DNA from: an uncultured candidate division WWE3 bacterium
Lineage (GTDB): Bacteria; Patescibacteriota; WWE3; UBA101185; UBA10185
Length of the DNA stretch: 64,000 bases
Assembly: GCA_938004185.1 (NCBI GenBank)
Contig: CALKWN010000065.1
Coordinates: 248,001 to 312,000 of the forward strand
Direction of reading: 5' to 3'
In this document: positions 1-7,912 of the stretch, piece after piece
Layout: every line of letters starts with the position of its first letter
Numbering within the stretch: position 1 is the stretch's first letter
Made by a program: the position numbers and the translations under genes
Notes under the pieces: generated by a model
Seen by the model: the letters and a program-made list of their open reading frames with translations, nothing else
What the model was told of the DNA's origin: nothing
Databases searched by the model: none

Positions 1-777
1 AATATATTCAAACTCATCAGGGGAAAACTTTGTTAAATTATTGTCCCTGGATAGAGTTTGTATAGAGGCAAAAATGATATCTTTTCCGGTTATTTCTCGA
101 TTTTCGCCGTTATAAAGAGCCATATCGTTTGCTTTATCTGGTAAAACATTTTGGAAAGAATTTAGTGCACTTTTTAGAACATCGTTTATGTGGACTATAA
201 AAAGTGCCTTTTTGGCATGAAAATTTTTTACGTCAAATGCAGATAAGTAAGTCTTTCCTAATCCGGTTGCCATTATTACGATACCTTTTTCATTACCTTC
301 AGTCCTCGTATTATCAAGAGCATCAAGTGCTTCTTGTTGTACTTCGTGTGGAGTTACATCCTCATTTCTCTTTAAGAACAATTTATAAAGATCTTCATCT
401 GCTATAAAACATCGTCTTAATTCCCAAGTAACACTTTGGGGATCGTTCCTAACGGAGTCGTTTGTAAATCTTATAAGATGGTAACCTCGTGCAAGTATTG
501 TATTTTGCTTTTCTTGCAACCTGTTAAAATATTCAGTTGTTACGGCCCCCTCTGCATGATAATACAACCCATCACATTCAATTGCATATTTTTTTAATTT
601 TGTATGGATAGTAAAGTCTATGTAATATGTAGTCGATCCATCATCACTTATTATAGGGTCTTCGGAAACAAGCATATCAAGACCTGCCTCACCATATTCA
701 GGATAAAAAATATGCCGTACGAAGTACTCGTTTAAGCTTTTAAGTTTATTTTTTTGTATGTATTCTTCTAGGTTCAT
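1..777 (-). CDS. Superfamily II helicase with N-terminal endonuclease-like domain (partial)
   Basis: The ATG is at 777 and the frame stays open through base 1, so only the first 259 residues are present. The first ~120 residues resemble a restriction-endonuclease-like/DUF559 fold: a Tyr-Ile-Asp-Phe strand followed by an Ile-Glu-Cys-Asp-Gly strand gives the D...ExD spacing of PD-(D/E)XK nucleases. A helicase part follows, with a Walker A motif (MATGLGKT) and a Val-His-Ile-Asn strand typical of type III restriction/DEAD-like enzymes. It probably translocates on or unwinds DNA in defence or repair, but motifs II-VI lie outside the window. It is divergent from the serine recombinase, with about 110 bp between them. 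The helicase call is firm; the nuclease call is moderate. Confidence 0.72.
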   Translation of the reverse strand, partial: MNLEEYIQKNKLKSLNEYFVRHIFYPEYGEAGLDMLVSEDPIISDDGSTTYYIDFTIHTKLKKYAIECDGLYYHAEGAVTTEYFNRLQEKQNTILARGYHLIRFTNDSVRNDPQSVTWELRRCFIADEDLYKLFLKRNEDVTPHEVQQEALDALDNTRTEGNEKGIVIMATGLGKTYLSAFDVKNFHAKKALFIVHINDVLKSALNSFQNVLPDKANDMALYNGENREITGKDIIFASIQTLSRDNNLTKFSPDEFEYI

Positions 778-890
778 AGCAACGTTTTCTTAATTATATC
801 CCGCATTTAGTGTTAATTACAGTAGACTTGGCAAGTTCTTTAAAAAGCTGGCCTGGACAATTTCCTAACTTTGCGTCATCCATTGTGTAG

Positions 891-2183
891 ATGACAAACA
901 CTACAATCACAATAAAATACTGTCTATATGCTAGAAAAAGCTCTGAATCTGATGAGAGACAAGCTATGAGTATAGATAGTCAGATCAAAGAGATGACTGA
1001 TCTTGCCAAGAAAAACAATATCGAGGTTACTGAGGTTAAAAAAGAAAGTCATTCAGCTAAAAACTCAGGAACTAGACCTTTGTTTTTAGAGATGCTTTAC
1101 GAACTCAACCAGGGTAAATACAATGGCATACTAACGTGGGCACCAGATAGACTAAGCAGGAATGCCGGGGATCTAGGATCTCTAGTAGATTTAATGGATA
1201 GAGGCAAGCTTGCACATATAAAAACAAGCTCTCAATCCTTTTCTAATAATCCAAACGAAAAGTTTTTATTGATGATTCTTTGCTCCCAAGCCAAACTCGA
1301 AAATGATAACAGAGGTTTAAATGTAAAGAGAGGGATCAGAGCAAAATGCGAAATGGGTTGGAGACCCGCCCCAGCACCAATAGGTTATCTAAATTACTCA
1401 CATGCTGGAGTCAAAAAGGTAATGATAGATCAAGAAGCAGCACCGGTAGTAAAAGAGATGTTTACATTAGTAGCTAATGCGGGCTACAGCGGAAGAGATA
1501 TTAAAAGATGGTTGGATGATGATATGAAGTTAAGAACACAAAAAGGAAAGAAATTAACTCTAAGCATGATTTATAGAATGCTAAAAAATAGTTTTTACTA
1601 CGGTAGATTTGAATACCCTGTAGACAGCGGGATATGGTATGAAGGTGCTCACGAACCCGTTATCTCTAAAATGGTTTTCGATAGAGTTCAGGAAAAGCTG
1701 ATGGTTCCACCTAAAGCTAAATACGGTAACAAAGGCTTTGATTTCAAGGGTGTTTTTAAATGTGCTTACTGCGGATCTACCGTTATAGGAGAAGATAAAC
1801 ACAAGCTACTAAAAAATGGTAAAAAGAGAACTTACAGATACTACCATTGCACAAAACAATTGGATTTCAATTGCCCGGAGCCTTATATAGAAGAAAAGGA
1901 ATTAATTGATCAACTTATCTCATATATCGAATTTGTAGAGAAGAAAAATAAAAGCTCAATTGTCTTAACTAAAGAATTAAAGATAGGGATGCAAAATTAC
2001 TCAGCAATAAGAAACACAATATTTGAAAGTCAGAAGTTACTACCAACAGCACTAACCTTTACAGAGTACGCAAAACACGCTTTAAACGGAGGAAATACAA
2101 AAGACAAACAGGAAATTACTAAAGCCCTAGGACAACCATTATTTTTACATAATAAAAGTATTTATTCATCGCTTCTAAGTTAA
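891..2183 (+). CDS. Large serine recombinase (resolvase/integrase family)
   Basis: 430 aa. The N-terminal resolvase domain begins with Tyr-Ala-Arg-Lys-Ser-Ser (catalytic Ser near residue 17 and its conserved Arg). It is followed by a recombinase domain (about residues 165-265) and a zinc ribbon with Cys-x2-Cys then a second Cys pair (about 290-335). It is short for a large serine integrase because the coiled-coil C-terminus is reduced. The family cuts and rejoins DNA at short att sites to integrate or excise elements. No good ribosome binding site precedes the ATG, but a later start would lose the catalytic Ser. The stop overlaps the convergent neighbour by 9 bp. It lies 0.7 kb from tRNA-Gln and its duplicated 3' end, so it is a candidate mover of something here, though serine recombinases rarely use tRNA genes. 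Confidence 0.9.
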   Translation: MTNTTITIKYCLYARKSSESDERQAMSIDSQIKEMTDLAKKNNIEVTEVKKESHSAKNSGTRPLFLEMLYELNQGKYNGILTWAPDRLSRNAGDLGSLVDLMDRGKLAHIKTSSQSFSNNPNEKFLLMILCSQAKLENDNRGLNVKRGIRAKCEMGWRPAPAPIGYLNYSHAGVKKVMIDQEAAPVVKEMFTLVANAGYSGRDIKRWLDDDMKLRTQKGKKLTLSMIYRMLKNSFYYGRFEYPVDSGIWYEGAHEPVISKMVFDRVQEKLMVPPKAKYGNKGFDFKGVFKCAYCGSTVIGEDKHKLLKNGKKRTYRYYHCTKQLDFNCPEPYIEEKELIDQLISYIEFVEKKNKSSIVLTKELKIGMQNYSAIRNTIFESQKLLPTALTFTEYAKHALNGGNTKDKQEITKALGQPLFLHNKSIYSSLLS

Positions 2184-2720
2184 ATTTTTAAGTTTTACTT
2201 TAATAATGTTCTTACCGTTGGTTAAATTAAACTTAAGATGTATTCGAAATGTTGGTGTTGTTTCTACATCTACGATAGATAGTCCCTTTATCTTGTCACT
2301 TTCATACTCAACCGGGCACTCTTCAAGGACTTCTAGGAGAATTCTTATAAAGGATCTCCATTTCTTACTAGAAATGGTTATACAACCGTAATCTGAAAGT
2401 AATTTTGATAGTTCGTTTTTTAGCTCAGAAAGATCGAAGAAATTATTCTCCTTTTTTAATTTAGCTTTTATAGTTTCGTACTCCCAATCTTTATCGATAC
2501 ATGGTTCAATTTTTTCTTCGAAGAATTTTCTAGTGGGTTCCCAACCCAACCTTGCATGAAGTGACCAGTTACAGAAAAGGTTCAATACTTCATAGTTTCT
2601 TTTTTGCTCTTTTAGTTCGAGCAATTTTCGTGTTTGTACAAGAATGTAAACAACCTGTAACTTATTTACTATATCCTTCTGGATTTCGTTATTTAAATTG
2701 TTATAGATTAGTTCCTCCAT
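2175..2720 (-). CDS. Hypothetical protein, Lys/Glu-rich
   Basis: 181 aa, not recognised. The N-terminal two thirds is predicted helical and charged (many Lys, Glu, Leu) with no signal peptide or membrane segment; the C-terminus looks like a beta-sheet that ends in Lys/Ile-rich strands. The ATG at 2720 is preceded by an extended -10 box (TGATATAAT, about 9 nt upstream) and has no Shine-Dalgarno, so it is probably translated from a near-leaderless transcript. It overlaps the recombinase stop tail to tail and may belong to the same accessory segment. No function is proposed. Confidence 0.6.
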   Translation of the reverse strand: MEELIYNNLNNEIQKDIVNKLQVVYILVQTRKLLELKEQKRNYEVLNLFCNWSLHARLGWEPTRKFFEEKIEPCIDKDWEYETIKAKLKKENNFFDLSELKNELSKLLSDYGCITISSKKWRSFIRILLEVLEECPVEYESDKIKGLSIVDVETTPTFRIHLKFNLTNGKNIIKVKLKNLT

Positions 2721-2729
2721 GGTAGTTGC

Positions 2730-2735
2730 ATTATA
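2730..2735 (-). promoter_or_regulatory. Extended -10 promoter of the 2720 gene
   Basis: Reads TGATATAAT on the minus strand (TATAAT plus upstream TG), 9 nt before the ATG. No convincing -35 is visible, which fits an extended -10 promoter. Confidence 0.5.
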
Positions 2736-2843
2736 TCAAGTCAAAACAAGCTCATTTCAGTTCGAATCTATTCAATTTCAACTAGGAATTTAACAAGTCC
2801 TTAAAGGTTAATCGAGAGAAACGGGTCACCTAGGGTCCCCTTT

Positions 2844-2940
2844 TGGCTGGGGGATAGGGATTCGGTCACGCATAAAATTCTGCTGAATTTTTGCTCGACC
2901 CCGCCTCGCTCACCTTCGTTCGCTCCGGCATTCGAATCCT
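2844..2940 (-). repeat. tRNA-Gln-derived 3'-end element
   Basis: Bases 2844-2864 repeat exactly the 21 bases of the tRNA-Gln 3' end, including CCA (2996-3016), 152 bp away. Read in tRNA sense, the spacer runs: tRNA; a long hairpin (arms ATTTG/CAAAT, within about 2950-2995); GGATTCGAATGCCGG; a GC-rich core containing GCGGGGTCGA; then GTGACCGAATCCC and the rest of the acceptor end. GGATTCG and CGAATCC are inverted repeats bounding the core. The same layout follows tRNA-Arg, tRNA-His and tRNA-Lys and, more loosely, tRNA-Glu in this window. Confidence 0.75.
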
Positions 2941-2995
2941 TTCGCTCTCAACAAGTAATTTGTCAACCAACCCTTCGGGCTGATTGCCAAATCAC

Positions 2996-3069
2996 TGGCT
3001 GGGGGATAGGGATTCGAACCCCAATAGGCGGGACCAAAACCCGCAGTCCTACCATTAGACGATCCCCCA
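2996..3069 (-). tRNA. tRNA-Gln (TTG)
   Basis: Seven-base-pair acceptor stem TGGGGGA/TCCCCCA, discriminator G and encoded CCA. The anticodon loop TTTTGGT gives anticodon TTG, and the T-arm is GGGGTTCGAATCCC. Its 3' end is duplicated downstream. Confidence 0.96.
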
Positions 3070-3171
3070 AAGATTAACTAAACATTAAAATCACACTCTC
3101 GCTGCCTTTAAATACTACACACACTTCCCCATCGCGACCAAAAGCCCTTACAAACCACAAAAATTATACCA

Positions 3172-3996
3172 CTAACCCTCCAAAAGCTTCTTCAAGTCGA
3201 CTATAGCTTCATCCATAGCTTCCTCTCCACACTTAACAGTACCCTTCTCTCTCACAAAATTCTTAAAAATATTAAAACTGCCCTCTTTGATCTTTGGATT
3301 TAAAGCAATATCAGCTTCTTCGAGGTTCTCTGTCGCCAGTTTGTTCAACAACATTTGATAGGATAGTCTAAAAATTTCCCTGGTACTAAGTCTAATGGCG
3401 TTGTTATCTAAAGCCTCAGTCATGGGGAAAATATTGCCGTAAAGATTAACGCCTATAACAACATCTGCTCCCATATCACGAACAACTTTAGTAGGTACTG
3501 GCATTGAAACACCACCATCCACGAGTTTTCTATGCTCTATGGGAACGGGCGCAAGCATAATGGGTATGGAAATGCTGGCTCTTATTGCTTTGGATAAACT
3601 GCCTTTATCAATAAATATGCTTTCACCGGTAATTATATCGGTAGCTACGGCTTTATAGGGTATCTTTAAGTCCTCAATTTTGGCTCCTTGGAGGTGTTTT
3701 TCTAAAAACTCGACTAGTTTACCCCCTTTTAAAAGCCCTAATTTGACCGTAGGATCAGAAAGAGACATAACCAAGTCTCTGTACCCGATGCTGTCAACTA
3801 TCTTCTCAAGCTCCGAAATACCTCCGTAAAAGGCGTACAGGCCTCCTACAAGGGCTCCTACGCTCGACCCGGCAACGTAACTCACTTCTATTTCATGTTT
3901 TTCAAGGCTTTTTAATACTCCGAGGTGAGCTAAACCACGCCAACCCCCGCACCCTAAAGCCACACCGACCTTTTTATTAGTGGAATTTGTTGTCAT
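3172..3996 (-). CDS. Patatin-like phospholipase (RssA/NTE-type)
   Basis: 274 aa, the usual length for bacterial patatin-like hydrolases. It has the oxyanion loop GCGGWRG (residues 15-21), the nucleophile elbow Gly-Ser-Ser-Val-Gly (Ser45) and the Asp-Gly-Gly of the catalytic dyad near residue 158. There is no signal peptide, so it is a cytoplasmic or membrane-associated acyl hydrolase acting on lipids. The start overlaps the stop of the upstream membrane protein (ATGA, 4 bp), showing translational coupling. The exact lipid substrate cannot be read from sequence. Confidence 0.93.
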   Translation of the reverse strand: MTTNSTNKKVGVALGCGGWRGLAHLGVLKSLEKHEIEVSYVAGSSVGALVGGLYAFYGGISELEKIVDSIGYRDLVMSLSDPTVKLGLLKGGKLVEFLEKHLQGAKIEDLKIPYKAVATDIITGESIFIDKGSLSKAIRASISIPIMLAPVPIEHRKLVDGGVSMPVPTKVVRDMGADVVIGVNLYGNIFPMTEALDNNAIRLSTREIFRLSYQMLLNKLATENLEEADIALNPKIKEGSFNIFKNFVREKGTVKCGEEAMDEAIVDLKKLLEG

Positions 3997-4442
3997 TTTA
4001 CTAATACGAATGTTTCGTCTATTAAATTACCGAACCCGTCCATTATTGTAAGTTTATATTCCGCCGGAGGTAAGTTTGTAATTTCGCCCGATATTTCGTA
4101 ATAAACAAAAGAATCCTCTTCATACACCTCTTGATCTATAAGCATGACTGTGAGGTTTTTATCTACAGTTAAAAATGGAAAGGACGGTTGAAATTTTAAT
4201 CTTCTGTTAAGGTACGCAGTGTTAAAATTGCCTTCTAAATCATAAAATTTTGTTTCAAATTTAATGGATTTTGGACCGGTTTCTATTACAAGCGGTACAT
4301 CAGGCATTTCATCAACGACAGTAGACTTAATTTCAAAAGTTAGTTTTGGAGATGACATTTTTATCAGAACAATGAATCCGGCGGCTAATGCGAATATCAG
4401 TGACATTACGATAACGATTTTTCTTTTTGTTCTTGAAGTCAT
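3993..4442 (-). CDS. Membrane-anchored extracytoplasmic protein of unknown function
   Basis: 149 aa. A basic N-terminus (Thr-Ser-Arg-Thr-Lys-Arg-Lys) and one hydrophobic segment (about residues 8-28) are followed by a beta-rich extracytoplasmic part, perhaps an Ig-like fold ending in a Lys-Leu-Thr-Ile strand. No known motif was recognised. It is cotranscribed with the patatin gene through a 4-bp overlap. A TAACAT box lies 6 nt before the ATG, suggesting a short or absent leader. Confidence 0.6.
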   Translation of the reverse strand: MTSRTKRKIVIVMSLIFALAAGFIVLIKMSSPKLTFEIKSTVVDEMPDVPLVIETGPKSIKFETKFYDLEGNFNTAYLNRRLKFQPSFPFLTVDKNLTVMLIDQEVYEEDSFVYYEISGEITNLPPAEYKLTIMDGFGNLIDETFVLVK

Positions 4443-4524
4443 AGCTCTATGTTATCACAATGAATTTAAAAGGTTTAAAAAAATGTCCCCAAGTAGCTAT
4501 TTGAATAGACTTCTTAGGGACCGG

Positions 4525-4767
4525 CTAATAAATTACCACTACTTCTCCGGTGTAAGCGAGAACAGCAAGTTGATGTTCACGGGTAACTCCGGGTTTGACA
4601 GTGACTTTCGCTTTGACGCTGTAAGATTCCACTGAAAGTTTTGCACCGGGGACAGTAAGAATCGGATAGATTACTTCGATGCGGCTTTCGGGAATCTTAT
4701 ACTCTTTTACAAGGGCGTCGACGGCGAATTTCTTTGCCATTGCCTCGTTTTGAATTAACTTTGCCAT
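4525..4767 (-). CDS. Small conserved-looking hypothetical protein
   Basis: 80 aa, soluble. A helical Lys/Ala-rich N-terminus is followed by alternating beta strands rich in Val (several Val-Lys-Ala-Lys-Val type strands). It starts at an ATG preceded by a strong Shine-Dalgarno (AGGAGGAG) and has a recognisable promoter (4790-4818). No family was recognised. It belongs to the small, strongly ribosome-binding genes scattered through this window. Confidence 0.65.
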   Translation of the reverse strand: MAKLIQNEAMAKKFAVDALVKEYKIPESRIEVIYPILTVPGAKLSVESYSVKAKVTVKPGVTREHQLAVLAYTGEVVVIY

Positions 4768-4789
4768 GTCTCCTCCTATCAGCTCGGAT

Positions 4790-4818
4790 ATTCTAATGTA
4801 TTTAGGGGTTTTTGTAAA
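4790..4818 (-). promoter_or_regulatory. Promoter for the 80-aa gene
   Basis: On the minus strand TTTACA (4818-4813), a 17-bp spacer and TAGAAT (4795-4790), followed by a 5' UTR with AGGAGGAG. Confidence 0.6.
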
Positions 4819-4854
4819 ATCGGTCTCGGATGTCCACTTCGTGTCATCCTCGTA

Positions 4855-4931
4855 TGGTGGGCGGTGAGGGGCTCGAACCCCCGACCTCTCGGATGTAAAC
4901 CGAACGCTCTAACCGGCTGAGCTAACCGCCC
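4855..4931 (-). tRNA. tRNA-Val (TAC)
   Basis: Acceptor GGGCGGT/ACCGCCC, discriminator A and encoded CCA. Anticodon loop TTTACAT gives TAC. T-arm GGGGGTTCGAGCCCC. Its 5' 17 bases are repeated twice upstream. Confidence 0.96.
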
Positions 4932-5141
4932 TGACAACATTTTTTCTAAAGTACGTCTTTGCTATATCTAACGGTTACGCTCTAAGTTCGCCTTCGGCGA
5001 AGTTTGCTGATGCAAAGTCGGCTGAGCTAACCGCCCTGACAACATTTTTTCTAAAGTACGTCTTTGCTATATCTAACGGTTACGCTCTAAGTTCGCCTTC
5101 GGCGAAGTTTGCTGATGCAAAGTCGGCTGAGCTAACCGCCC
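4915..5141 (-). repeat. 105-bp tandem repeat carrying the tRNA-Val 5' end
   Basis: Two full 105-bp units begin at 4915 and 5020, and a 17-bp remnant begins at 5125. In tRNA sense each copy starts upstream of the gene and ends in the first 17 bases of tRNA-Val (acceptor 5' strand and D-arm), then diverges inside the D-loop. Each unit has an internal hairpin, ACTTCGCCGAAGGCGAA. Only the last copy, at 4855-4931, continues into a complete tRNA. Confidence 0.85.
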
Positions 5142-5225
5142 TAATCACTATTTTGCAAGAAACCGTACGGACATAATTTTATCAAAAATCTTTAAAATTG
5201 CGACAATATCTGATTAAATTAACCT

Positions 5226-6206
5226 GTGGAGGAATCTGCCCAAAAAAACCGTAAACACACAGCTGATACCGACTTCCTATTAATATTTCTACCTGTTTTG
5301 GCGGCTGCAACTCTTTTTGTTTTGGTTCTGAGCGACAAATTTAATATCAAGCTGTTCGGCAAAAACTATATAAAAGAGGTCGTATATCAAAGAAATGCAT
5401 CAAACTCAAAACAAGACATAAAACCGATTATTCAAGATGAAGTTACATTTATAAAAACAGAAGAAAGGTTTGAAAAACTTAAAAATGAATTAACAGTTGA
5501 AAGGGGATTTTACGGCCTATATATAAAAGATGTGGGTTCAGGTCGCGAATTCAAATACAACACATCTTCAGAGTTTTACGGTGCCTCGTTGTACAAGGTA
5601 CCCATAGCTGCAGCGGTGTTAAAAGAAGTTGAAAAAGGTAAATTGAGTCTGGATGACACTGCAACCTACATGCCTTCTGATTATGCGTCAGGAACAGGAG
5701 TTATATCGGGCTATTCCCACGGAATTCAGCTTAAAATCGGCGATATTTTAACCGAGCTTCTTAAAAACAGCGATAACACAGCCCAAAACATACTTCTCAG
5801 AACACTTAGCTATAAAAATGTCGAAGAAACCTTTAAATCTGTAGTAAAAGACGACGCTACAAGCACTTATTATCGAAATAATCTCACTACACCCGAAGAA
5901 ATAGGCGCTGTCTTCGAAGAATTATACTTTGGAAGTTATTTAAACGCCGAAAATCAACAACTTCTTTCGGAGCTTATGACCAACACTTCTTTCGAAGATA
6001 GAATATCCGAACATTTAGCCGAAAACCTGATTTTCTCTCATAAAATAGGCAGCTGGCCTGATACATGGCACGATTGCGGAGTCGTCCTTTCCGATAATCA
6101 CGAGTCCGAGCTTATCGTCTGCCTAATGAGTCAAAAAGCTCCGTATGAGAATTTTCAAAATGCGTGTAAAATGACTGCAGAGTTCGTTAATTTCCTAATG
6201 AACTAA
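5226..6206 (+). CDS. Membrane-anchored class A beta-lactamase-fold serine hydrolase
   Basis: 326 aa with one N-terminal membrane segment (about residues 17-36). The penicillin-recognising motifs are Ser121-Leu-Tyr-Lys124 (SxxK), Ser182-Asp-Asn (SDN) and Lys273-Ile-Gly (the KTG equivalent). It faces the outside and is either a beta-lactamase or a peptidoglycan DD-peptidase-like enzyme. The long linker and lack of an obvious catalytic omega-loop context leave the choice open. The start is a GTG with no ribosome binding site; a TAAATT box 5 nt upstream suggests a leaderless message. The RNHCP gene begins 2 bp after the stop. Confidence 0.85.
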   Translation: MEESAQKNRKHTADTDFLLIFLPVLAAATLFVLVLSDKFNIKLFGKNYIKEVVYQRNASNSKQDIKPIIQDEVTFIKTEERFEKLKNELTVERGFYGLYIKDVGSGREFKYNTSSEFYGASLYKVPIAAAVLKEVEKGKLSLDDTATYMPSDYASGTGVISGYSHGIQLKIGDILTELLKNSDNTAQNILLRTLSYKNVEETFKSVVKDDATSTYYRNNLTTPEEIGAVFEELYFGSYLNAENQQLLSELMTNTSFEDRISEHLAENLIFSHKIGSWPDTWHDCGVVLSDNHESELIVCLMSQKAPYENFQNACKMTAEFVNFLMN

Positions 6207-6207
6207 T

Positions 6208-6507
6208 ATGTCCTCCTTTTTAAAAAAGAAAGAAAACTTCAAGTGCCGTAACTGCGGGTATTTTGTTGAAGGAAACGGTTACACAAATCATTGTCCTAAG
6301 TGTTTGTACAGCGAACATGTAGACATCAATCCGGGGGATAGGGCAAACAAATGTAAAGGACTAATGAAACCCATCGGGTTGTTTAAGAAAGACGGAACAT
6401 TTCATATTATTCATAAATGCGAAAAATGCGGTGAAGTTAAGTACAACAGAGTTTCAACCGAAGATGATCCTGACAAAATAGTAGAGCTATCCACTAACTC
6501 CTTATAA
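6208..6507 (+). CDS. RNHCP domain protein
   Basis: 99 aa. The motif Asn-His-Cys-Pro-x-Cys (near residue 28) with the preceding Cys-Arg-Asn-Cys pair matches the RNHCP zinc-ribbon family; a second Cys-x2-Cys pair is near residue 72. These are small nucleic-acid-binding-like zinc proteins of unknown role. The gene starts 2 bp after the hydrolase stop, so it is cotranscribed and probably translated by re-initiation. The family call is firm and the function unknown. Confidence 0.88.
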   Translation: MSSFLKKKENFKCRNCGYFVEGNGYTNHCPKCLYSEHVDINPGDRANKCKGLMKPIGLFKKDGTFHIIHKCEKCGEVKYNRVSTEDDPDKIVELSTNSL

Positions 6508-7863
6508 TTACCTTTTCCAGAGTTTAACGTTCGACAGACGTGTAAAAGTGCCTTCCCTATCATCACCGTAACTCATGAAGTCCACAAAAGATCTCATAGC
6601 TGTTTTAGGTTTGTATAGGACGGTTAATGATAAGGCAACCACCGAAATTAGTACCCTGTAAAACAACCCCGGTGCGTCCGCCGACTTGATAAGGTACGCA
6701 AGAGAGATAAAGTACACAATGTACTGAAAAACCGAGAGGTTGCCATAAAAATCCGCACTGTGTTTCGATGGAACATAACCCTCTCTAAACTGTCTTGTCC
6801 TTTTACCCGCCACAACACTTAGGTAAGCTAGAAAATCGGTAATTATAAGCGGATAAAAGACAGTCGGGTTTACATTTGCGATAACAATCCCCATTACCAG
6901 TTTTAATGTATGTAAAATTGTTGCGAAAAACATATTAACAATTTCCATTTCTCTGATAACAAACAGGTATAAAAGATTGGTAATTAGAAAAACTGCCATC
7001 AGCCCGAAAAGTTTTTCTGAGAGCAAGAAAGCAAAAATTAAGGAGAAAAAGAGAAGTATTTTCAAAGTTCTTCGTGCAACCGGCAATGATATTTCTCCCG
7101 AAGCAATTGCACGACCCTTACTTTTTACTGGGTGTAGACGGTCGGTTTCAAGATCCTTTATATCATCCATTATGTAGATTGCACCGTAAAACATGGGACT
7201 AAAAAGAAAAAGGGCTAGAACTATAAATCCGAAACTTTTCAACGATAGTGAAAAATCATTGGCTATGAGGTATCCGTATAAAACCGGAAACGAGCTTATT
7301 GCATTAGGAAAAAAACGTACAAGTTTTGCAAACGAAATTATTTTTTTAATAGCGTAGGGCGGATCTATTTTTTCTCTTTTAAAAAGTAAAAACCAATTGG
7401 GGTTTATTCTACCTAACAAAAGCCAGTCCTCGAATATATCGTATGAGTAGTGAGATATCATTCCGAGTGTAAAAATTGCAGCTCCGTAGTTATCCTGGAT
7501 GAAGGCAAAGTAGCAGAAAAATATTACGGCTATTAAGACTGTTAGCAGGTTGTGGGAGTAAACACCGGTGTTGTATTTGTGATTATCCATTACGAAATTT
7601 TTGAATTCCCTAAGCTTAACGTTTTTTAAATGTGATCTGAGAACCTTGGAATAGTCGGTTTTTCTTCCGTAAGTGAATATATAGAGCAAATGATCTGCGT
7701 CCGGAATTACGGCTCCCGCCGCGCCGAATAGAAGTGCAGGAATAACCCCGTACTCAGGTTGGAAATATATAAATATATAACCCAGCACCGCTCCGATGAA
7801 AGCATGAACCGGCATATGGAAGTAGTTACTTATTCTCGATAGCGTTTCTTTAGTGATAAACAT
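6508..7863 (-). CDS. DUF457-type metal-dependent hydrolase fused to UbiA prenyltransferase
   Basis: 451 aa from the ATG at 7863. The N-terminal half (to about 175) is a membrane DUF457/YdjM-like domain with His-Ala-Phe-Ile-Gly near the start, Asp-Ala-Asp-His, and a His-Tyr-Ser-Tyr-Asp segment. The C-terminal half is a UbiA-family polyprenyl transferase with the Asp-rich motif DDIKDLETDRLHP and a Lys-x3-Arg-Ala-Ile-Ala-Ser-Gly loop, closest in style to decaprenyl-phosphate phosphoribosyltransferases. It probably transfers or modifies an isoprenoid-linked group in the membrane. A longer start at 7875 would place the ATG on the -10 box, so the second ATG is preferred. The fusion is unusual. Confidence 0.82.
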   Translation of the reverse strand: MFITKETLSRISNYFHMPVHAFIGAVLGYIFIYFQPEYGVIPALLFGAAGAVIPDADHLLYIFTYGRKTDYSKVLRSHLKNVKLREFKNFVMDNHKYNTGVYSHNLLTVLIAVIFFCYFAFIQDNYGAAIFTLGMISHYSYDIFEDWLLLGRINPNWFLLFKREKIDPPYAIKKIISFAKLVRFFPNAISSFPVLYGYLIANDFSLSLKSFGFIVLALFLFSPMFYGAIYIMDDIKDLETDRLHPVKSKGRAIASGEISLPVARRTLKILLFFSLIFAFLLSEKLFGLMAVFLITNLLYLFVIREMEIVNMFFATILHTLKLVMGIVIANVNPTVFYPLIITDFLAYLSVVAGKRTRQFREGYVPSKHSADFYGNLSVFQYIVYFISLAYLIKSADAPGLFYRVLISVVALSLTVLYKPKTAMRSFVDFMSYGDDREGTFTRLSNVKLWKR

Positions 7864-7887
7864 GCCTGTAATCATTATACAGGCATG
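7861..7887 (-). promoter_or_regulatory. Perfect inverted repeat over the -10 box and start codon
   Basis: Ten-base arms CATGCCTGTA and TACAGGCATG flank a 7-base centre. On the minus strand the arms enclose TATAAT and the downstream arm contains the start codon. It could be an operator or a hairpin limiting initiation of the DUF457-UbiA gene. Confidence 0.6.
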
Positions 7888-7912
7888 ACGTGTAAACTGA
7901 TCAACTATAGAA

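Noticed and set aside
2844..3069. Integron attC site or group I intron
   Set aside because: No integron integrase; the core lacks group I intron P/Q/R/S elements and is under 100 nt.
4915..5141. Possible CRISPR array
   Set aside because: Units are 105 bp, identical including the putative spacer, and contain tRNA sequence; no Cas genes.
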